The notes: a model not told the origin generated them from the letters alone. A stretch of 64,000 nt of DNA from Nocardia panacis (GCF_003598715.1 NZ_QZFU01000016.1:186001-250000), one strand, 5' to 3'; numbered from the stretch's first letter, positions 39,644-48,488 are shown. Translations and numbers: made by a program.

Positions 39644-40699
39644 ATGACCACAGTCGAGGTTCCGCACGGCTCGCGTTCGGTCGTGCTGCGGGTTGCCGCG
39701 GTCATCGCCGAGACCATCGACGCACGATCACTGGTCTTCGATGTGCCCGAGGACCAGCGCGCCGAATTCACCTACCGGCCGGGCCAGTTCCTCACCCTGC
39801 GCATCCCGAGCGAGCGCACCGGCTCGGTGGCTCGCTGCTACTCGCTGGCCAGCTCACCCTTCACCGACGACCACCCCAAGGTTACCGTCAAACGCACCGT
39901 CGACGGCTACGGCTCGAACTGGTTGTGCGACAACCTCAAAGCGGGCGACGAGATCGAAGTCCTCCCGCCCTCGGGTGTTTTCACACCCGAGAACCTCGAC
40001 GCGGACCTGCTGCTGTTCGGCGCGGGCAGCGGGATCACCCCGGTCATGTCCATTCTGAAATCGGCGCTGGCCCGCGGCAACGGTCGCGTCGTGCTCGTCT
40101 ACGCCAACCGGGATCCCGAATCGGTCATCTTCGCCGCCGAACTGCGCGAGCTCGCCGATAAACATCCCCAGCGGCTCATCGTGATTCACTGGCTCGAACA
40201 GCTCCAGGGCCTGCCCACCGCCGACGGCCTGGCCACCCTGGTGCGCCCCTACGCGCAGTTCGAAGCCTTCCTCTGCGGGCCGAAGCCCTTCATGGACCGG
40301 GTGCACGACGCACTGGCGGGCCTCGACGTCCCCCGCTCGCGCACCCACGCGGAAATCTTCAATTCCCTTGCCGGAGACCCGTTCGCCGATCGGGCGCCGG
40401 TCGAGGTGAGCGATGCGGAGGCCGCCGACGCCGCCACCGTCGAGGTGGAACTCGACGGCGAGATCCACACCCTGCGCTGGCCGCGCCGCCAAACGCTGGT
40501 CGACATCATGCTCGCCGAAGGTATCGACGTGCCCTACTCCTGCCAGGAGGGCGAATGCGGCTCCTGCGCCTGCACCGTCCTGGAAGGCAAAGTGGCGATG
40601 GACAATTCGGAGATCCTCGATCCCGAGGATATCGAGAACGGCTACATCCTGGGCTGCCAGGCGCATCCGGTCACCGACCGCCTGCGCATCCAGTTCTAG
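39644..40699 (+). CDS. kshB: 3-Ketosteroid 9-alpha-monooxygenase reductase subunit
   Basis: The 351-residue protein has an FAD domain (RCYSLASSP), an NAD-binding domain (LLFGAGSGITPVMSIL) and a C-terminal plant-type [2Fe-2S] ferredoxin domain (SCQEGECGSCACTVLEG, ILGCQAHP). Length and domain order match KshB/HmpA (Rv3571). It passes electrons from NADH to the KshA Rieske oxygenase in steroid ring opening. GAGAGGA precedes the ATG. The KstR box upstream supports steroid control. Confidence 0.88.
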   Translation: MTTVEVPHGSRSVVLRVAAVIAETIDARSLVFDVPEDQRAEFTYRPGQFLTLRIPSERTGSVARCYSLASSPFTDDHPKVTVKRTVDGYGSNWLCDNLKAGDEIEVLPPSGVFTPENLDADLLLFGAGSGITPVMSILKSALARGNGRVVLVYANRDPESVIFAAELRELADKHPQRLIVIHWLEQLQGLPTADGLATLVRPYAQFEAFLCGPKPFMDRVHDALAGLDVPRSRTHAEIFNSLAGDPFADRAPVEVSDAEAADAATVEVELDGEIHTLRWPRRQTLVDIMLAEGIDVPYSCQEGECGSCACTVLEGKVAMDNSEILDPEDIENGYILGCQAHPVTDRLRIQF

Positions 40700-41427
40700 C
40701 GAGTCGCCGCGCGGTAGTGCGCGCGCTCGGCGGGCGTCAGATGCTCGGTGGCGTAACTCAGTGCGGTACGGCCGAGTTCGGCGGCGTGCTCGTCCAGGAA
40801 GCCGATCAGCAGCCCCCGATCGACGCGCTTACCCACCTCGCGCAGCATCCACCCCAGCGCCTTCTGGATCAGATCGCGCCGATCGTCGAGCAGCCGTTGC
40901 GCCAGCGCGAAGGTGGTCGAGGCGTCACCCGCTTTGATGAAGGCGAAGCTCGACAGCAGCGCCACCCGCCGCTCCCACAGCGAATCCGCTCGGGCCAGTT
41001 CGAAAAGCAGGTCACGCGGCCGATCGAGCAGCCACGGGCCGACGATATTCTCCGCCGAGACGTCGACCAGATCCCAATTGTTCACCCGGCCCCGCCGCAC
41101 CGCCGCGAGATAGGACTCCACTATTCGCGCGCGGGCGTCCGCATCGAAGCCGCGCGCCCCACTGGCCCTGGCGAATTGGGTGTTGAGAATGACCAACCCG
41201 ACGAAACGCTCCTCATGCGTCGGGGAATCGAGCAGGGCATCGACCTGGTCGAGTGGAAGGGCCGCGAAGCGTTTCGCGACCGCCCGCGATTCGGGCACCC
41301 GCACACCGAGGAAAACATCGCCCGCACCGTATTCCCCCGGACCGGTTTTGAAGAATCGCCGAAACTGGACGGCGGCATCCGGATCGGCGATCTCGGCGAG
41401 CGCCGCGGCCACCTCGGCCGCCGTCAC
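40696..41427 (-). CDS. AlkD-like DNA alkylation repair protein
   Basis: The 243-residue all-helical protein has the HEAT-repeat features of the AlkD family: VRVPESRAVAKRFAAL, NNWDLVDVSAENIVG, LWERRVALLSSFAFI and DLIQKALGWMLREVGK. Such proteins remove bulky alkylated bases without base flipping. It overlaps the racemase stop by four bases and the convergent kshB stop by four bases. Confidence 0.88.
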   Translation of the reverse strand: MTAAEVAAALAEIADPDAAVQFRRFFKTGPGEYGAGDVFLGVRVPESRAVAKRFAALPLDQVDALLDSPTHEERFVGLVILNTQFARASGARGFDADARARIVESYLAAVRRGRVNNWDLVDVSAENIVGPWLLDRPRDLLFELARADSLWERRVALLSSFAFIKAGDASTTFALAQRLLDDRRDLIQKALGWMLREVGKRVDRGLLIGFLDEHAAELGRTALSYATEHLTPAERAHYRAATR

Positions 41428-42194
41428 CGCGGGCCGAACTGCGCGCCCAACACCCGCCCCGACTCGTAAACCGCCGCGCCTGCGGGCAATTCGCCGGGCC
41501 TGCCGCTATTGAAGACCGTGACCGAACCATTGCCGGTGGTGGGGCGGCCCAGCGCGTCCATGCGCCGAATCGTCTGCGCCGCCACGGCCTGGGCACTGTC
41601 GAACAAACGCACCGAATCCGGCAGCGCCGCGACGATCGCATCGAGCACCAGCGGATAGTGGGTGCACCCGAGCACCACACCCTCCACATCGGCCGACGTC
41701 TGCGCGGCGGCCGATTCGATCGCCGCGCGTGCCGCCGCCAAATCGCCGCGATCGATCGCCTCGGCCAAGCCGGGACACGCCACCCCGACGACCTTCGCAT
41801 CCCCACCGAAACGGGCGATCAGATCGGCCTGATACCTGCTGGCCGTGGTGGCCACCGTGGCCCACACCGCGACCGAGGCGCAGGCCGCCGCGGCCGGTTT
41901 GACGGCGGGCACCGTACCGATGACCGGAACCTCGGGACCCAGTTCGGCCCGCACATGTTCCAGCGCCGTCACGCTCGCGGTATTGCACGGCAGCACAACG
42001 ACCTCCGCGCCCCACTCCACCGAGCGCTTCGCCGTACCGACCACCCGGTCGATCGTCCACTGCTCCGGCTTGGGTCCCCAAGGCATGCCGTCCGGATCCA
42101 ACTGGAGCAGCAGATCCACATCCGGGCGCAGCTTGCGCAGCCAGGACGCGGTCGGGAGCATGCCGAGACCCGAATCGATGAGCGCGACGATCAC
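41424..42194 (-). CDS. Glutamate/aspartate racemase-family protein
   Basis: The 256-residue protein has both racemase cysteines: Cys70 in LPCNTAS and Cys177 in LGCTHYP, plus an N-terminal DSGLG (7-11). Typical MurI proteins have DSGVGGL here, so this may be a paralogue rather than the cell-wall MurI. Its four-base overlap with the AlkD-like gene makes a two-gene operon. Confidence 0.82.
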   Translation of the reverse strand: MIVALIDSGLGMLPTASWLRKLRPDVDLLLQLDPDGMPWGPKPEQWTIDRVVGTAKRSVEWGAEVVVLPCNTASVTALEHVRAELGPEVPVIGTVPAVKPAAAACASVAVWATVATTASRYQADLIARFGGDAKVVGVACPGLAEAIDRGDLAAARAAIESAAAQTSADVEGVVLGCTHYPLVLDAIVAALPDSVRLFDSAQAVAAQTIRRMDALGRPTTGNGSVTVFNSGRPGELPAGAAVYESGRVLGAQFGPR

Positions 42195-42261
42195 CAGACA
42201 ACCGTATTACAGGCCGCCGAGCGCCCGCATCCGGATCGGCAGGCCATCCGGGGGAGGTCTC

Positions 42262-43470
42262 TCAGCTGGGTGTGAGCACCTCGGTGAGCTCGGCGCCCGC
42301 CGCGATCTTGGCCCTGGCCTTCATGACCTGCGCCGTCATCCCCGCGCCGACCACACCGGTGAGTCGGCCATCCCTGGCGTAGTAGGCCAGGAAGCGGCGA
42401 CCGTCATCGGCCGCGATCGTGACCGCGTCGGTGGCGGCCGGCGTCCCGAGCGCCTGAATCTTCACGTCGTACTGATCGCTCCAGAAGTACGGAACCCGCG
42501 CCATGGTCGGCGGCTCGGCCCCCATCAGCGCACAGGCCACCAGACGCGCCTGCTCACCAGCACTGGTCCAGTGCTCGACCCGCTTGCGGACTCCGGTGTC
42601 GTGCAGCCACGCCGCCACATCGCCCACCGCCCACACACCGCCCACCGCGGTGCGGCCCACCTCGTCGGCGAGGACGCCACCGCCCGCCGCCGGATCGGCC
42701 AGGGGGATACCGGATTCGGTCAGCCAGTCCGTCGCCGGGCGGGAGCCGACGCCGATCACCACCAGGTCGGCGGGCACCTCGCTTCCGTCGGACAGGCGCG
42801 CGACGCGCACCCGGCCGCCTTCGCCCAAGAGAGTGTCCAGTCCGGTATCGCAGCGCAGATCGACACCCTCGGCCCGGTGCATGCGGGCAATGAGCGCACC
42901 CACCTGCGGCCCCAGCACACCCGCCAATGGCGTCGGCTGCGGCTCCACCAGGACCACCTCGACCCCGCTCGCGCGGAAACTCGCCGCGAGCTCACAGCCA
43001 ATGAAACCCGCACCGACCACCAGAGCCCTTGTGGCATCGGCCAATTCGTCCCGCAGCGCATCCGCCTCGGCATACGCGCGCAGCACATGCACACCCGCCA
43101 GGTCGGGCAGACCCGGCAGGCGGCGCGGACGCAACCCCGTGGCAATGACGAGCTGGGCGTACTCGAGCTCGGATCCATCGGCCAGAGCGATCCGTCGGGC
43201 GGCGGTGTCCACTCCGGTCGCGGCCGTATCCAGGCGCAGCTCGATGCCTTTGTCCGCGAAGAACTCGGCCGGACGCAAGGTGGTGTCATCGGTTTCGCCG
43301 CGCACGAACTGCTTGGACAGCGGCGGGCGGTCATAGGGCAGACGCGCCTCGTCACCGATCAGGATCAAACCGCCCTCGTAACCGGCGCGGCGCAGCTCCT
43401 CGGCGGTGCGCAATCCGGCCAGTCCGGCGCCGACCACGACGATCGGGGCCGCGTTCTCGATTGATGACAC
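42262..43470 (-). CDS. NAD(P)H-dependent ferredoxin/rubredoxin reductase-type flavoprotein
   Basis: The 402-residue protein has an FAD motif (VVVGAGLAGLRTAEELR), LPYDRPPLSKQ, an NAD motif (LVVGAGFIGCELAASFR) and GVWAVGDVAAW, in the order of FAD-linked reductases of oxygenase systems. The C-terminal domain has the reductase-type VPYFWSDQYDVKIQ. GTG 43470 starts directly before the conserved region. No partner ferredoxin or oxygenase is adjacent. A Crp-like palindrome lies 35 bases upstream. Confidence 0.87.
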   Translation of the reverse strand: MSSIENAAPIVVVGAGLAGLRTAEELRRAGYEGGLILIGDEARLPYDRPPLSKQFVRGETDDTTLRPAEFFADKGIELRLDTAATGVDTAARRIALADGSELEYAQLVIATGLRPRRLPGLPDLAGVHVLRAYAEADALRDELADATRALVVGAGFIGCELAASFRASGVEVVLVEPQPTPLAGVLGPQVGALIARMHRAEGVDLRCDTGLDTLLGEGGRVRVARLSDGSEVPADLVVIGVGSRPATDWLTESGIPLADPAAGGGVLADEVGRTAVGGVWAVGDVAAWLHDTGVRKRVEHWTSAGEQARLVACALMGAEPPTMARVPYFWSDQYDVKIQALGTPAATDAVTIAADDGRRFLAYYARDGRLTGVVGAGMTAQVMKARAKIAAGAELTEVLTPS

Positions 43471-43504
43471 GTTGCCAACCGTAACGGCCACTTGCCGCCG
43501 CACG

Positions 43505-43524
43505 AACGTGACCCCCGTCACGTT
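43505..43524. promoter_or_regulatory. Crp/GlxR-like palindrome
   Basis: AACGTGAC-CCCC-GTCACGTT is a perfect 20-base palindrome. Its core GTGA-N6-TCAC matches the Crp-family site TGTGA-N6-TCACA except for the outer base on each side. It lies between the flavoprotein gene and the divergent SPW gene. Confidence 0.5.
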
Positions 43525-43632
43525 TCAGTAGTCGGTGAATAGCGGCGGAATCGTGCCCGAATGGGTATTGATCGGGCGGTCAATCAGGTCTATACCGAAG
43601 GCAGAACAGATTCCGAGCCCAAGGAGGCACAC

Positions 43633-43992
43633 ATGTTCAGCGAAAGTCGAGCACAGCACCTATTGATGACGGTGCTGGGCGTGTTCACGGCGCTGTCCCC
43701 GATCTGGGTGACCCACAGCAACAAGGCCATGTGGTCACTGATCGTGCTCGGCGTGCTCATCGCGCTGGTCGGACTCGGCCAAATGGCGCGCACCCTCGGC
43801 ACGATGGGCGATTTCGCCGGCGCGATCCTCGGTGTGCTGCTATTCATCTCCCCGTGGGTGATGAACTTCGCGACGGACTACAAGGGCGCATCCTGGACGG
43901 CATGGGTGGTCGGAGTGGTGACGGCGGCGGCCGCACTGGCGGCGCTGCCGATGGTGGCGGGGCGCTTCGGCAAGATGGCTCCCCATCACTGA
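43633..43992 (+). CDS. SPW-repeat membrane protein
   Basis: The 119-residue protein has four hydrophobic segments and two SPW motifs, TALSPIWV and LFISPWVM, each at the end of a helix. The family is small, membrane-bound and of unknown function. AGGAGG is seven bases before the ATG at 43633. A TetR gene begins five bases after its stop. Confidence 0.85.
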   Translation: MFSESRAQHLLMTVLGVFTALSPIWVTHSNKAMWSLIVLGVLIALVGLGQMARTLGTMGDFAGAILGVLLFISPWVMNFATDYKGASWTAWVVGVVTAAAALAALPMVAGRFGKMAPHH

Positions 43993-43997
43993 CGCAC

Positions 43998-44645
43998 ATG
44001 CGCGGACCCCATCGGGCCGCATCCGGTGAGCACGGTCGAACCGGGCGTCGCCGCTCCGCCAAGGTGGACGGCGACGCCCGCCAACTCATCCTGGACGCGG
44101 CCGAGAAACTTTTCGCGGCACAGGGTTTCGATGCCACCGCGACGGCGGCCATCGCGACCGCCGCGGGCGTGCCCAAGGGATTGGTCTTCTACTACTTCCC
44201 CACCAAGGACGCCATCCTGTCCACGCTCATGGCCGAACGGGTGCCCAAACATCCGATCGACGACATCGGGACCGTGGTCGCCCCCGGAGATCCCGCCGCC
44301 AGCCTGGTGAACCTGGACGCGGCGATCAACCTGCGCGACCACCACTCCTCGGTGCTGCGGGTCATCATGTGGCGCGAGGCCGACACCCACCCCGATGTCC
44401 GCCGCCAACTGCGCCGACTGCGCGATCAACTGCTCGACGTCACCGTGCGGGTGCTCCAGGCCAGCGCACCGCAACCCGTTCGCCCCGGCACACTCTCGGC
44501 CTGCGCGGCGGCCTGGGTCTCGGCCATGTTCACCATCTCCAGCACCGATCGGCTGCACGCCCTCGACGGCATCCCCATCCCGAGCGCCGAGGAGATTTTC
44601 AATGTCGCACGGGTGGTCGCGGCCGGGATGACCCAACTGGGTTGA
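43998..44645 (+). CDS. TetR-family regulator
   Basis: This 215-residue protein has a basic N-terminal tail and a TetR HTH near residues 35-80 (ATAAIATAAGVPKGLVFYYF). It is probably co-transcribed with the SPW gene. Its stop abuts the stop of the convergent hydrolase with no gap. Target unknown. Confidence 0.88.
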   Translation: MRGPHRAASGEHGRTGRRRSAKVDGDARQLILDAAEKLFAAQGFDATATAAIATAAGVPKGLVFYYFPTKDAILSTLMAERVPKHPIDDIGTVVAPGDPAASLVNLDAAINLRDHHSSVLRVIMWREADTHPDVRRQLRRLRDQLLDVTVRVLQASAPQPVRPGTLSACAAAWVSAMFTISSTDRLHALDGIPIPSAEEIFNVARVVAAGMTQLG

Positions 44646-45464
44646 CTATGTCGCGGTAAGGAAGTCCAGCACATCGGGTATGAAACGGCCATATCCGATC
44701 ACGCCCGTATGCGTGGCACGCGGGTAGATGACCAAGCGCGAGTCAGGAATCCGATCCGCCGTACGCCGGAAATTCGCCACCGAATAGTAGGCGTCGCGCT
44801 CGCCGCCGATCACCAATGTCGGCGCGGTGATCTTGGCGAGCCTGCCGCCGATATCGAATTCGTGCTCCGCGCGGGCGAAACACACCGCATCCGCCGGATA
44901 GCGCGGCCGCCCGAAGGGATCGAGCAGCCACTCGGTCAGCGCGGCCGTGCGGGTTCGCACCACCGAGGCGAACAGTCCACCCGCCATCAGACGCATCGCG
45001 CGCCTGCCCTCCGCGGCGGCGGCCCCGTAGCGCAGCCGCGCGGTTCGGCAGGTCCGCTCCAGGCGATATCCGGCCGAGACCACCACCAGCCTGCGCACCT
45101 CGGCCGGATAGTCCGCGGCCAACTGCAAACCCAACGCACCACCCGAGGACAGGCCGAGCACATCCACCGGCCCACCGAACTCCGCCGCCAACGCCTCCGC
45201 GTGCTGCCCGGCGATATCGCGCATCGTGGTGCCGGGGGCGGTGCCCGGCGCGCGATGCACCGCGTACACCCGGAAGTGCCCGGCCAGCGGCGCGAGCATG
45301 CGGATCTCCGCATCGCGCAGCCAACCCCGAGGATTCGCGTGCTCGCAGATCGTCGGACGCAGAAACACCAGCGGCCGCCCGCTACCGAGCGCCAGATACG
45401 GCAGCCGATGCGACAACACACCGGTGGCCGCCCCGAGTGCGGCGGCAAGGCGAGATGTGCCCAT
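44646..45464 (-). CDS. Alpha/beta-hydrolase
   Basis: The 272-residue protein has the nucleophile elbow GLSSGGALGLQLA, an acid in VIGGERDAYY and a catalytic histidine in YPRATHTGVIGYG. GGAGGA lies just before the ATG at 45464, which decides the start over ATG 45485. No signal peptide is evident. Substrate unknown. Confidence 0.82.
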   Translation of the reverse strand: MGTSRLAAALGAATGVLSHRLPYLALGSGRPLVFLRPTICEHANPRGWLRDAEIRMLAPLAGHFRVYAVHRAPGTAPGTTMRDIAGQHAEALAAEFGGPVDVLGLSSGGALGLQLAADYPAEVRRLVVVSAGYRLERTCRTARLRYGAAAAEGRRAMRLMAGGLFASVVRTRTAALTEWLLDPFGRPRYPADAVCFARAEHEFDIGGRLAKITAPTLVIGGERDAYYSVANFRRTADRIPDSRLVIYPRATHTGVIGYGRFIPDVLDFLTAT

Positions 45465-45601
45465 TGCTTCCTCCGACTTCGACATCGAATACCGCGTGGA
45501 CCACAGCCGACCGATGCGATGGTCGGCCGCTACACCGTAGTGCGCACCGCCCGCACCCCGACTCCCAGCCACGCCGCACCGGATTGCTCTACTGTGGGTT
45601 T

Positions 45602-46219
45602 ATGCGGCTCACGGCAGTGGCCGTCCTCGCTTTCGCCGCCGTTGCGACGGCATGCGGGTCCGGCTCCAACTCCTCGCCCGGCTCCCTCACGCAGCCCGGC
45701 CCCTCCACCCCATCCGCCGTCGCGACTCCGGGCGGCTCGCAACCAGGCCCGAGCAGTGCGCCAGGCTCGCCCGATCCCGCCGCGCCCTCCCCTGAGCGGC
45801 CCGTATCCGCCTGCACCACAAGCAATCTGACAGTCACCCTGGGTCGACAGGAGGGCGCGGCAGGCCACATCTACGCCCCGCTCGTCTTCACGAACTCGGG
45901 CACGGAAGCCTGCACCATCTACGGCTATCCAGGCGTCTCACTCGCCGCGGGCACGCCGACCGCCACCATCGGCCCCGGCGCCGCCAGGGATACGGCGGAG
46001 GGCGCGCAAACCGTCACCCTCGCGCCGGGCGCGTCCGCGCAGGCCACCATGCGCTACACCCAGGCGGGCAACTACCCCTGCGAGCGCACCAAGGCCACCG
46101 CCCTGCTCATCTACCCGCCGGACCAAACCACCGCCATCGCAGTGCCATTCACCGCCGACGCCTGCACCGCACCGCCGGTCGCGCTGCTCACGATCGGATC
46201 GGTCAAGCCCGCCGCTTGA
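45602..46219 (+). CDS. DUF4232 lipoprotein
   Basis: The 205-residue precursor has a signal peptide with lipobox ATAC (cysteine near residue 19). A Pro/Ser/Gly-rich linker leads to a DUF4232 domain with four cysteines (CTTSNLTVTLG, ACTIYGYPGVSL, PCERTKA, DACTAPP). It should be anchored to the outer face of the membrane. Such proteins are common in Nocardia and Streptomyces, with no assigned function. Confidence 0.85.
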   Translation: MRLTAVAVLAFAAVATACGSGSNSSPGSLTQPGPSTPSAVATPGGSQPGPSSAPGSPDPAAPSPERPVSACTTSNLTVTLGRQEGAAGHIYAPLVFTNSGTEACTIYGYPGVSLAAGTPTATIGPGAARDTAEGAQTVTLAPGASAQATMRYTQAGNYPCERTKATALLIYPPDQTTAIAVPFTADACTAPPVALLTIGSVKPAA

Positions 46220-46324
46220 CGCGCGGTAGCCGAATTCGGCTGTGCGCCAAGCAGACAGCGCTCACTTGACGATCGCGGTCACCCACCGCTTGCCGCCGAC
46301 TCCGACAAGGTGTAGTAGTTGGGC

Positions 46325-47086
46325 ATGAGTACCGTACTGGTGACCGGTGGCACCGGAACGCTCGGCCGACACCTCGTCGCCCGACTGTGCGACAAACACG
46401 AGGTCCGCGTGCTCTCCCGCCGCCCCGGCGCGGGCACCCACGTGGGCGACCTGGTGACCGGCGCGGGTCTGGCCGACGCCGCAGCGGGCGCGGACATCAT
46501 CGTCCACGCCGCCTCCGACTTCCGCTCGATGGGCCGCGTGGACCTCGCCCAAACCGAACAGCTCCTCCGCCACGCGACCAACGTCTCCCACCTGCTCTAC
46601 GTCTCCATAGTCGGCATCGACCACATCCCGATGCGCTACTACCGCAACAAACTCGCCTGCGAAGACCTCATCGCGAAAAGCGGTGTCCCCCATACGATCC
46701 AACGCGCCACCCAATTCCACGAACTGATCGCCTGGATCCTGCACACCGTCGAGGGCTGGCCCATCGCCCCCCTCCCCCTCGATTTCCTCTTCCAACCGGT
46801 GGCCGCCGCCGACGTAGCCACCCACCTGGCCGCCCTCGTCGACACACCCCCGCAAGGCCGCGCCCCCGACTTCGGCGGCCCCGAAACCCAACCCCTGTCC
46901 CAACTCCTCGCCACCTGGCTGCGAACCCACCCCGGCCCCCGCCACCCCCTGAATCTCCCCCTCCCCGGCAAAACCGCCGCCGCCTTCCGCGCAGGCCGAA
47001 ACACCTGCACCCCCCACCCCACCCAACCCTGGTCCGAATACCTCGCCACCACCCCACCCCCGGCCTACACCCTCCGCCGCCACTGA
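46325..47086 (+). CDS. NmrA-like NAD(P)-binding protein
   Basis: The 253-residue protein begins VLVTGGTGTLGRHLVARL, the atypical-SDR nucleotide motif, and continues with YVSIVGIDHIPMRYYRNKLA, in which Tyr and Lys are spaced as in NmrA-like proteins. The C-terminal part is proline-rich. The substrate is unknown. No strong ribosome-binding site precedes the ATG. Confidence 0.85.
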   Translation: MSTVLVTGGTGTLGRHLVARLCDKHEVRVLSRRPGAGTHVGDLVTGAGLADAAAGADIIVHAASDFRSMGRVDLAQTEQLLRHATNVSHLLYVSIVGIDHIPMRYYRNKLACEDLIAKSGVPHTIQRATQFHELIAWILHTVEGWPIAPLPLDFLFQPVAAADVATHLAALVDTPPQGRAPDFGGPETQPLSQLLATWLRTHPGPRHPLNLPLPGKTAAAFRAGRNTCTPHPTQPWSEYLATTPPPAYTLRRH

Positions 47087-47113
47087 AGGGACGTCTGCCA
47101 GTAGCATTGGAAT

Positions 47114-47332
47114 ATGACTGCTGCGCGCGACTACTCGGAACTTCACGCGCTCATCGATCGCCTCAGCCCGAGTCAGGCCGATGAGGTGCAGCAGCATGTC
47201 CTACGGCTAGTCAAACCGCTATCGTCCCGATTCTCCGTGCTGCGCACGTTCGATGGTCCGGCCACCAATCTCGGTGCTCGCGCCAAGGAAGTCTTGCGCC
47301 AGGAATTCGGCGGCAGCGGTGCTGATCGTTGA
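47114..47332 (+). CDS. Antitoxin of a PIN-domain toxin-antitoxin pair
   Basis: This 72-residue protein is mainly helical (ELHALIDRLSPSQADEVQQH) and overlaps the PIN toxin by 14 bases, the usual antitoxin-first order. The family is not a classic AbrB or RHH VapB by eye; assignment rests on position and size. Confidence 0.7.
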   Translation: MTAARDYSELHALIDRLSPSQADEVQQHVLRLVKPLSSRFSVLRTFDGPATNLGARAKEVLRQEFGGSGADR

Positions 47333-47729
47333 TACCGGGCCGCTCGTCGCACTTCTCAATTATCGCGATGCCGATCACGGCCGGTGCGCAGATCTACTGA
47401 TCAGCCGAACCGACCAATTCGTGCTGACACCCTACGTGGTCACCGAAGCGTGCTATCTCCTGTGCAAGAAGGTCAGCGCCGAGGCGGAAATCAATCTTGT
47501 CAGGGCGATCGCGGCAGGTGATATGACTCAAGCCGATACGACGTCCGCCGATTTGGCGCGCATGGCGGAACTGATGTCCCAGTACCGGAGCTTTCCACTC
47601 GGTATCGCCGACGCCTCGGTAATCGCCCTCTCCGAGCGCCTCGGACTGACCGACGTAGCCACACTGGACCGCCGACATTTCCACGCCATCAGACCCCGTC
47701 ACACCAACGCCCTCAATCTGCTCCCCTGA
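47319..47729 (+). CDS. vapC: VapC-like PIN-domain toxin
   Basis: The 136-residue protein starts VLIVDTGPLVALLNYRDADH with Asp5, then YVVTEACYLL and FPLGIADASVIALSERLGL...VATLDRRHF, giving the acidic residues of a PIN ribonuclease. GTG 47319 lies inside the antitoxin gene. It should cleave RNA when the antitoxin is lost. Confidence 0.87.
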   Translation: MLIVDTGPLVALLNYRDADHGRCADLLISRTDQFVLTPYVVTEACYLLCKKVSAEAEINLVRAIAAGDMTQADTTSADLARMAELMSQYRSFPLGIADASVIALSERLGLTDVATLDRRHFHAIRPRHTNALNLLP

Positions 47730-47756
47730 TCGAGCCGAGCCGCTACAAATCCCACC

Positions 47757-47779
47757 CCGAAAACGCGAGTGGCACCGCC
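47757..47779. repeat. 23-bp direct repeat, left copy
   Basis: This copy is identical to 48444-48466 (core AACGCGAGTGGCACCG). Its right part also makes a small hairpin, AGTGGC-ACC-GCCACT, at 47768-47782. The two copies bracket the antitoxin and toxin remnant. Confidence 0.85.
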
Positions 47780-47797
47780 ACTGAAGGCCCCGCCCCA

Positions 47798-47906
47798 CTA
47801 GTCGGTCACTTTGGGATGTCCCGTCCCCGCGTAGGTGATCCATGCCGTCCGATGCTCGTCGTCCACGAGCGGGAGGCGCCACCCGATCACCGCGCTTCGG
47901 GCTCAT
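47798..47906 (-). pseudogene. Decayed RelE-like toxin gene (internal deletion and frameshift)
   Basis: Just after the antitoxin stop, ATG 47906 begins MSPKRGDRVAPP, the N-terminus typical of a small actinobacterial RelE-type toxin. In another frame, VDDEHRTAWITYAGTGHPKV runs to a stop at 47798, matching the usual C-terminus of the same family. The middle 60 or so residues are missing. The whole remnant is 109 bases against roughly 280-300 for an intact gene. Family recall is from memory. Confidence 0.55.
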
Positions 47907-48376
47907 CCCTCCGCCTTCGGGATCGGCACCGGACCGAAGTCGCCCTCAGGGTTTTGCCGCACCAATTCCATAAGGACCGGATCCGCGTAGATCTCCGCGC
48001 TATTTCGCCATTGATCCAGCAGTGTCGCCACCGGTGCCAGATTCTCGAGCGCCGCCGCACCCTGCGTCACCTCGACCAGGTCGACCAGGAACTGGTCGAT
48101 ATCGGCAGCGGGCAGGAAAACAACCCAAGGAACGGCGTCCGGCAACACCGCACGTACGGCATCGGCGCCCAAGCGCCTGACCATCCCGGCCAGCAACCTC
48201 GCGGTGAAGTCCACCACGGTGCCTTCGGCATCCAGTTGCTCGACTCGCATGAGCGCCAGATCGCCCGCGTCGCGACGACGAAGCCGCAGCGCACGCACCT
48301 TATCGAGCAGGCCGGCGGTCATAGCCGGTTTATGTAACAGGTCGCTGAAAGGCACAACACTGTAGGCGTAGCTCAT
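47903..48376 (-). CDS. Phd/YefM-like antitoxin, now without an intact toxin
   Basis: The 157-residue protein starts MSYAYSVVPFSDLLHKPAMT and includes LRLRRRDAGDLALMRVE, the pattern of prevent-host-death antitoxins that pair with small RelE-like toxins. A long helical C-terminus follows. ATG 48385 is an alternative start. The stop overlaps the toxin remnant's ATG, as in an intact pair. The remaining antitoxin may be neutral or may still protect against a related toxin. Confidence 0.7.
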   Translation of the reverse strand: MSYAYSVVPFSDLLHKPAMTAGLLDKVRALRLRRRDAGDLALMRVEQLDAEGTVVDFTARLLAGMVRRLGADAVRAVLPDAVPWVVFLPAADIDQFLVDLVEVTQGAAALENLAPVATLLDQWRNSAEIYADPVLMELVRQNPEGDFGPVPIPKAEG

Positions 48377-48443
48377 GACATCCACACTACTTAGGATGTC
48401 AGGCGAAGTCCAAGCTCACAGGCGGGCACGGGAATCAACGGCT

Positions 48444-48466
48444 CCGAAAACGCGAGTGGCACCGCC
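48444..48466. repeat. 23-bp direct repeat, right copy, within tuf terminator
   Basis: Identical to 47757-47779. This copy supplies the left arm of the tuf terminator stem, so the left copy may be a duplicated terminator fragment. Confidence 0.85.
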
Positions 48467-48488
48467 CCTTTCGGGACGGTGCCACTCG
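48453..48488 (-). terminator. tuf terminator
   Basis: CGAGTGGCACCG (48453-48464) and CGGTGCCACTCG (48477-48488) form a perfect 12-bp stem 33 bases downstream of the tuf stop, closing the str operon. Confidence 0.8.
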
